From Lepas anatifera (taxonomy: Eukaryota > Arthropoda > Thecostraca > Lepadidae), in contig JAOTON010001574.1 of NCBI GenBank assembly GCA_034440635.1, forward strand, positions 496,001 through 560,000: a DNA stretch of 64,000 bases, written 5' to 3'. Position 1 is the stretch's first letter; each line of letters starts with the position of its first letter. The notes under the pieces are model-generated. The model ran no database searches, was not told where the DNA came from, and saw nothing but the letters and a program-made list of their open reading frames with translations. A program made the translations under genes and the position numbers. Below are positions 63,481 through 64,000 of the stretch, piece after piece.

Positions 63481-64000
63481 TTATGTATTTATTTATTTAT
63501 TTATTTCAACATCACGGTGCTCATCCATATCAATGGCTATTAATGAGCCCAGGTCAAAAATTGGGGTGGATGGGACAGACACGCGACAGTCAAAATTGGG
63601 TACAAGTCAAGTCTAGAAAAGTCAAGTCAAAATCGGGTACACTGATAAACCGAGCAGGTGCTTTTTTAGGCGTCGTTTGAAGCTGGAGAGGGAGCCATCC
63701 CGGATCGCCGGTGGCAGTCCGTTGAATGCTGCTGCAGCACGGTGCATAAAAGCTCTCCTCCCAGTCTCAGTTCTTAGGCGTGTGAGGCATAAATCTCCGT
63801 CTTGGCGAGTAGTGCGGTTTCTGAATGCACGCCTAGTCACGAGCTGACGCTTCAGGTAAGCTGGCTCTTGTACGGGATGGCAAAAAACGCGAAGCTGGTG
63901 GATAGCTCATACAAATGCATGAAGAAACTACATTGGTCATTTTTTAGGTGAGGTAAATATTGAGGTCATGACAGGTCAAAGAAGGTGGCATGTTGGAGAA
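63481..64000 (-). pseudogene. LINE ORF2 C-terminus and 3' end, running off the window
   Basis: The minus-strand frame from about 63900 to 63622 reads YLKRQLVTRRAFRNRTT, then LRTETGRRAFMHRAAAAFNG, LPPAIRDGSLSSFKRRLKK and a stop. R-T-E-x-G-x-R-x-F...R-A...N-x-L-P...I-R...F-K...LK is the conserved C-terminus of CR1/jockey-group LINE ORF2. The 3' UTR ends in (aaat)n at about 63482-63507 in the minus orientation. The frame is intact as far as visible, so the copy may be younger than the one at 58966. Its 5' part lies beyond the window. Confidence 0.82.

Overview
This is a stretch of a eukaryotic nuclear genome, most likely from an arthropod (Pancrustacea). It contains one recognisable split host gene, exons with GT-AG borders, long CT microsatellites, several minisatellites, fragments of LINE and Penelope-like retroelements, and small inverted-repeat elements with target-site duplications. 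There are no bacterial-type operons, rRNA, tRNA or CRISPR features. The taxon is inferred from the BTB-pipsqueak gene architecture, which is typical of arthropods; a crustacean is plausible but unproven.

Layout. Positions 1-18300 hold no gene I can support: unique sequence, CpG-dense patches (about 10.57-11.24 kb, 12.68-13.02 kb and 15.88-16.23 kb), two CT tracts (119 and 533 bp), small tandem repeats and short dispersed repeats. Positions 18327-23495 are a 5.2 kb minisatellite of a 41-bp unit whose + strand is open in all three frames; the very long ORFs there are most simply a repeat artefact. Positions 24.7-33.1 kb are rich in transposons: a Penelope-like GIY-YIG fragment inside an inverted repeat, a LINE 3' end with a MITE nested in it, three more MITE copies and a CT/CTCTAT microsatellite.

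Positions 36171-52150 carry five exons of a BTB-pipsqueak transcription factor, probably the orthologue of Drosophila pipsqueak (psq), on the + strand. The reading phase is kept across all four introns. Exon 1 is the C-terminal half of the BTB domain, exons 2-4 encode a low-complexity linker with candidate CtBP-binding and SUMO sites, and exon 5 carries one complete psq helix-turn-helix and the start of a second. The 5' half of the BTB domain and the remaining psq repeats were not found and probably lie outside the window. The introns contain MITEs, a LINE fragment and tandem repeats, including a 60-bp repeat that duplicates the splice acceptor and start of exon 3.

Positions 52.2-64 kb are again repeat-dominated: two short-element families (one with a 45-bp near-palindrome), a 670-bp TTAA-flanked element, a degenerate LINE on the minus strand (58.97-61.06 kb), a 29-bp minisatellite (61.15-63.33 kb) and a second minus-strand LINE 3' end running off the window. 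I see no clear new protein system. The most unusual structures are the splice-acceptor VNTR, the stop-free minisatellites and the MITE families with 9-11 bp target duplications.
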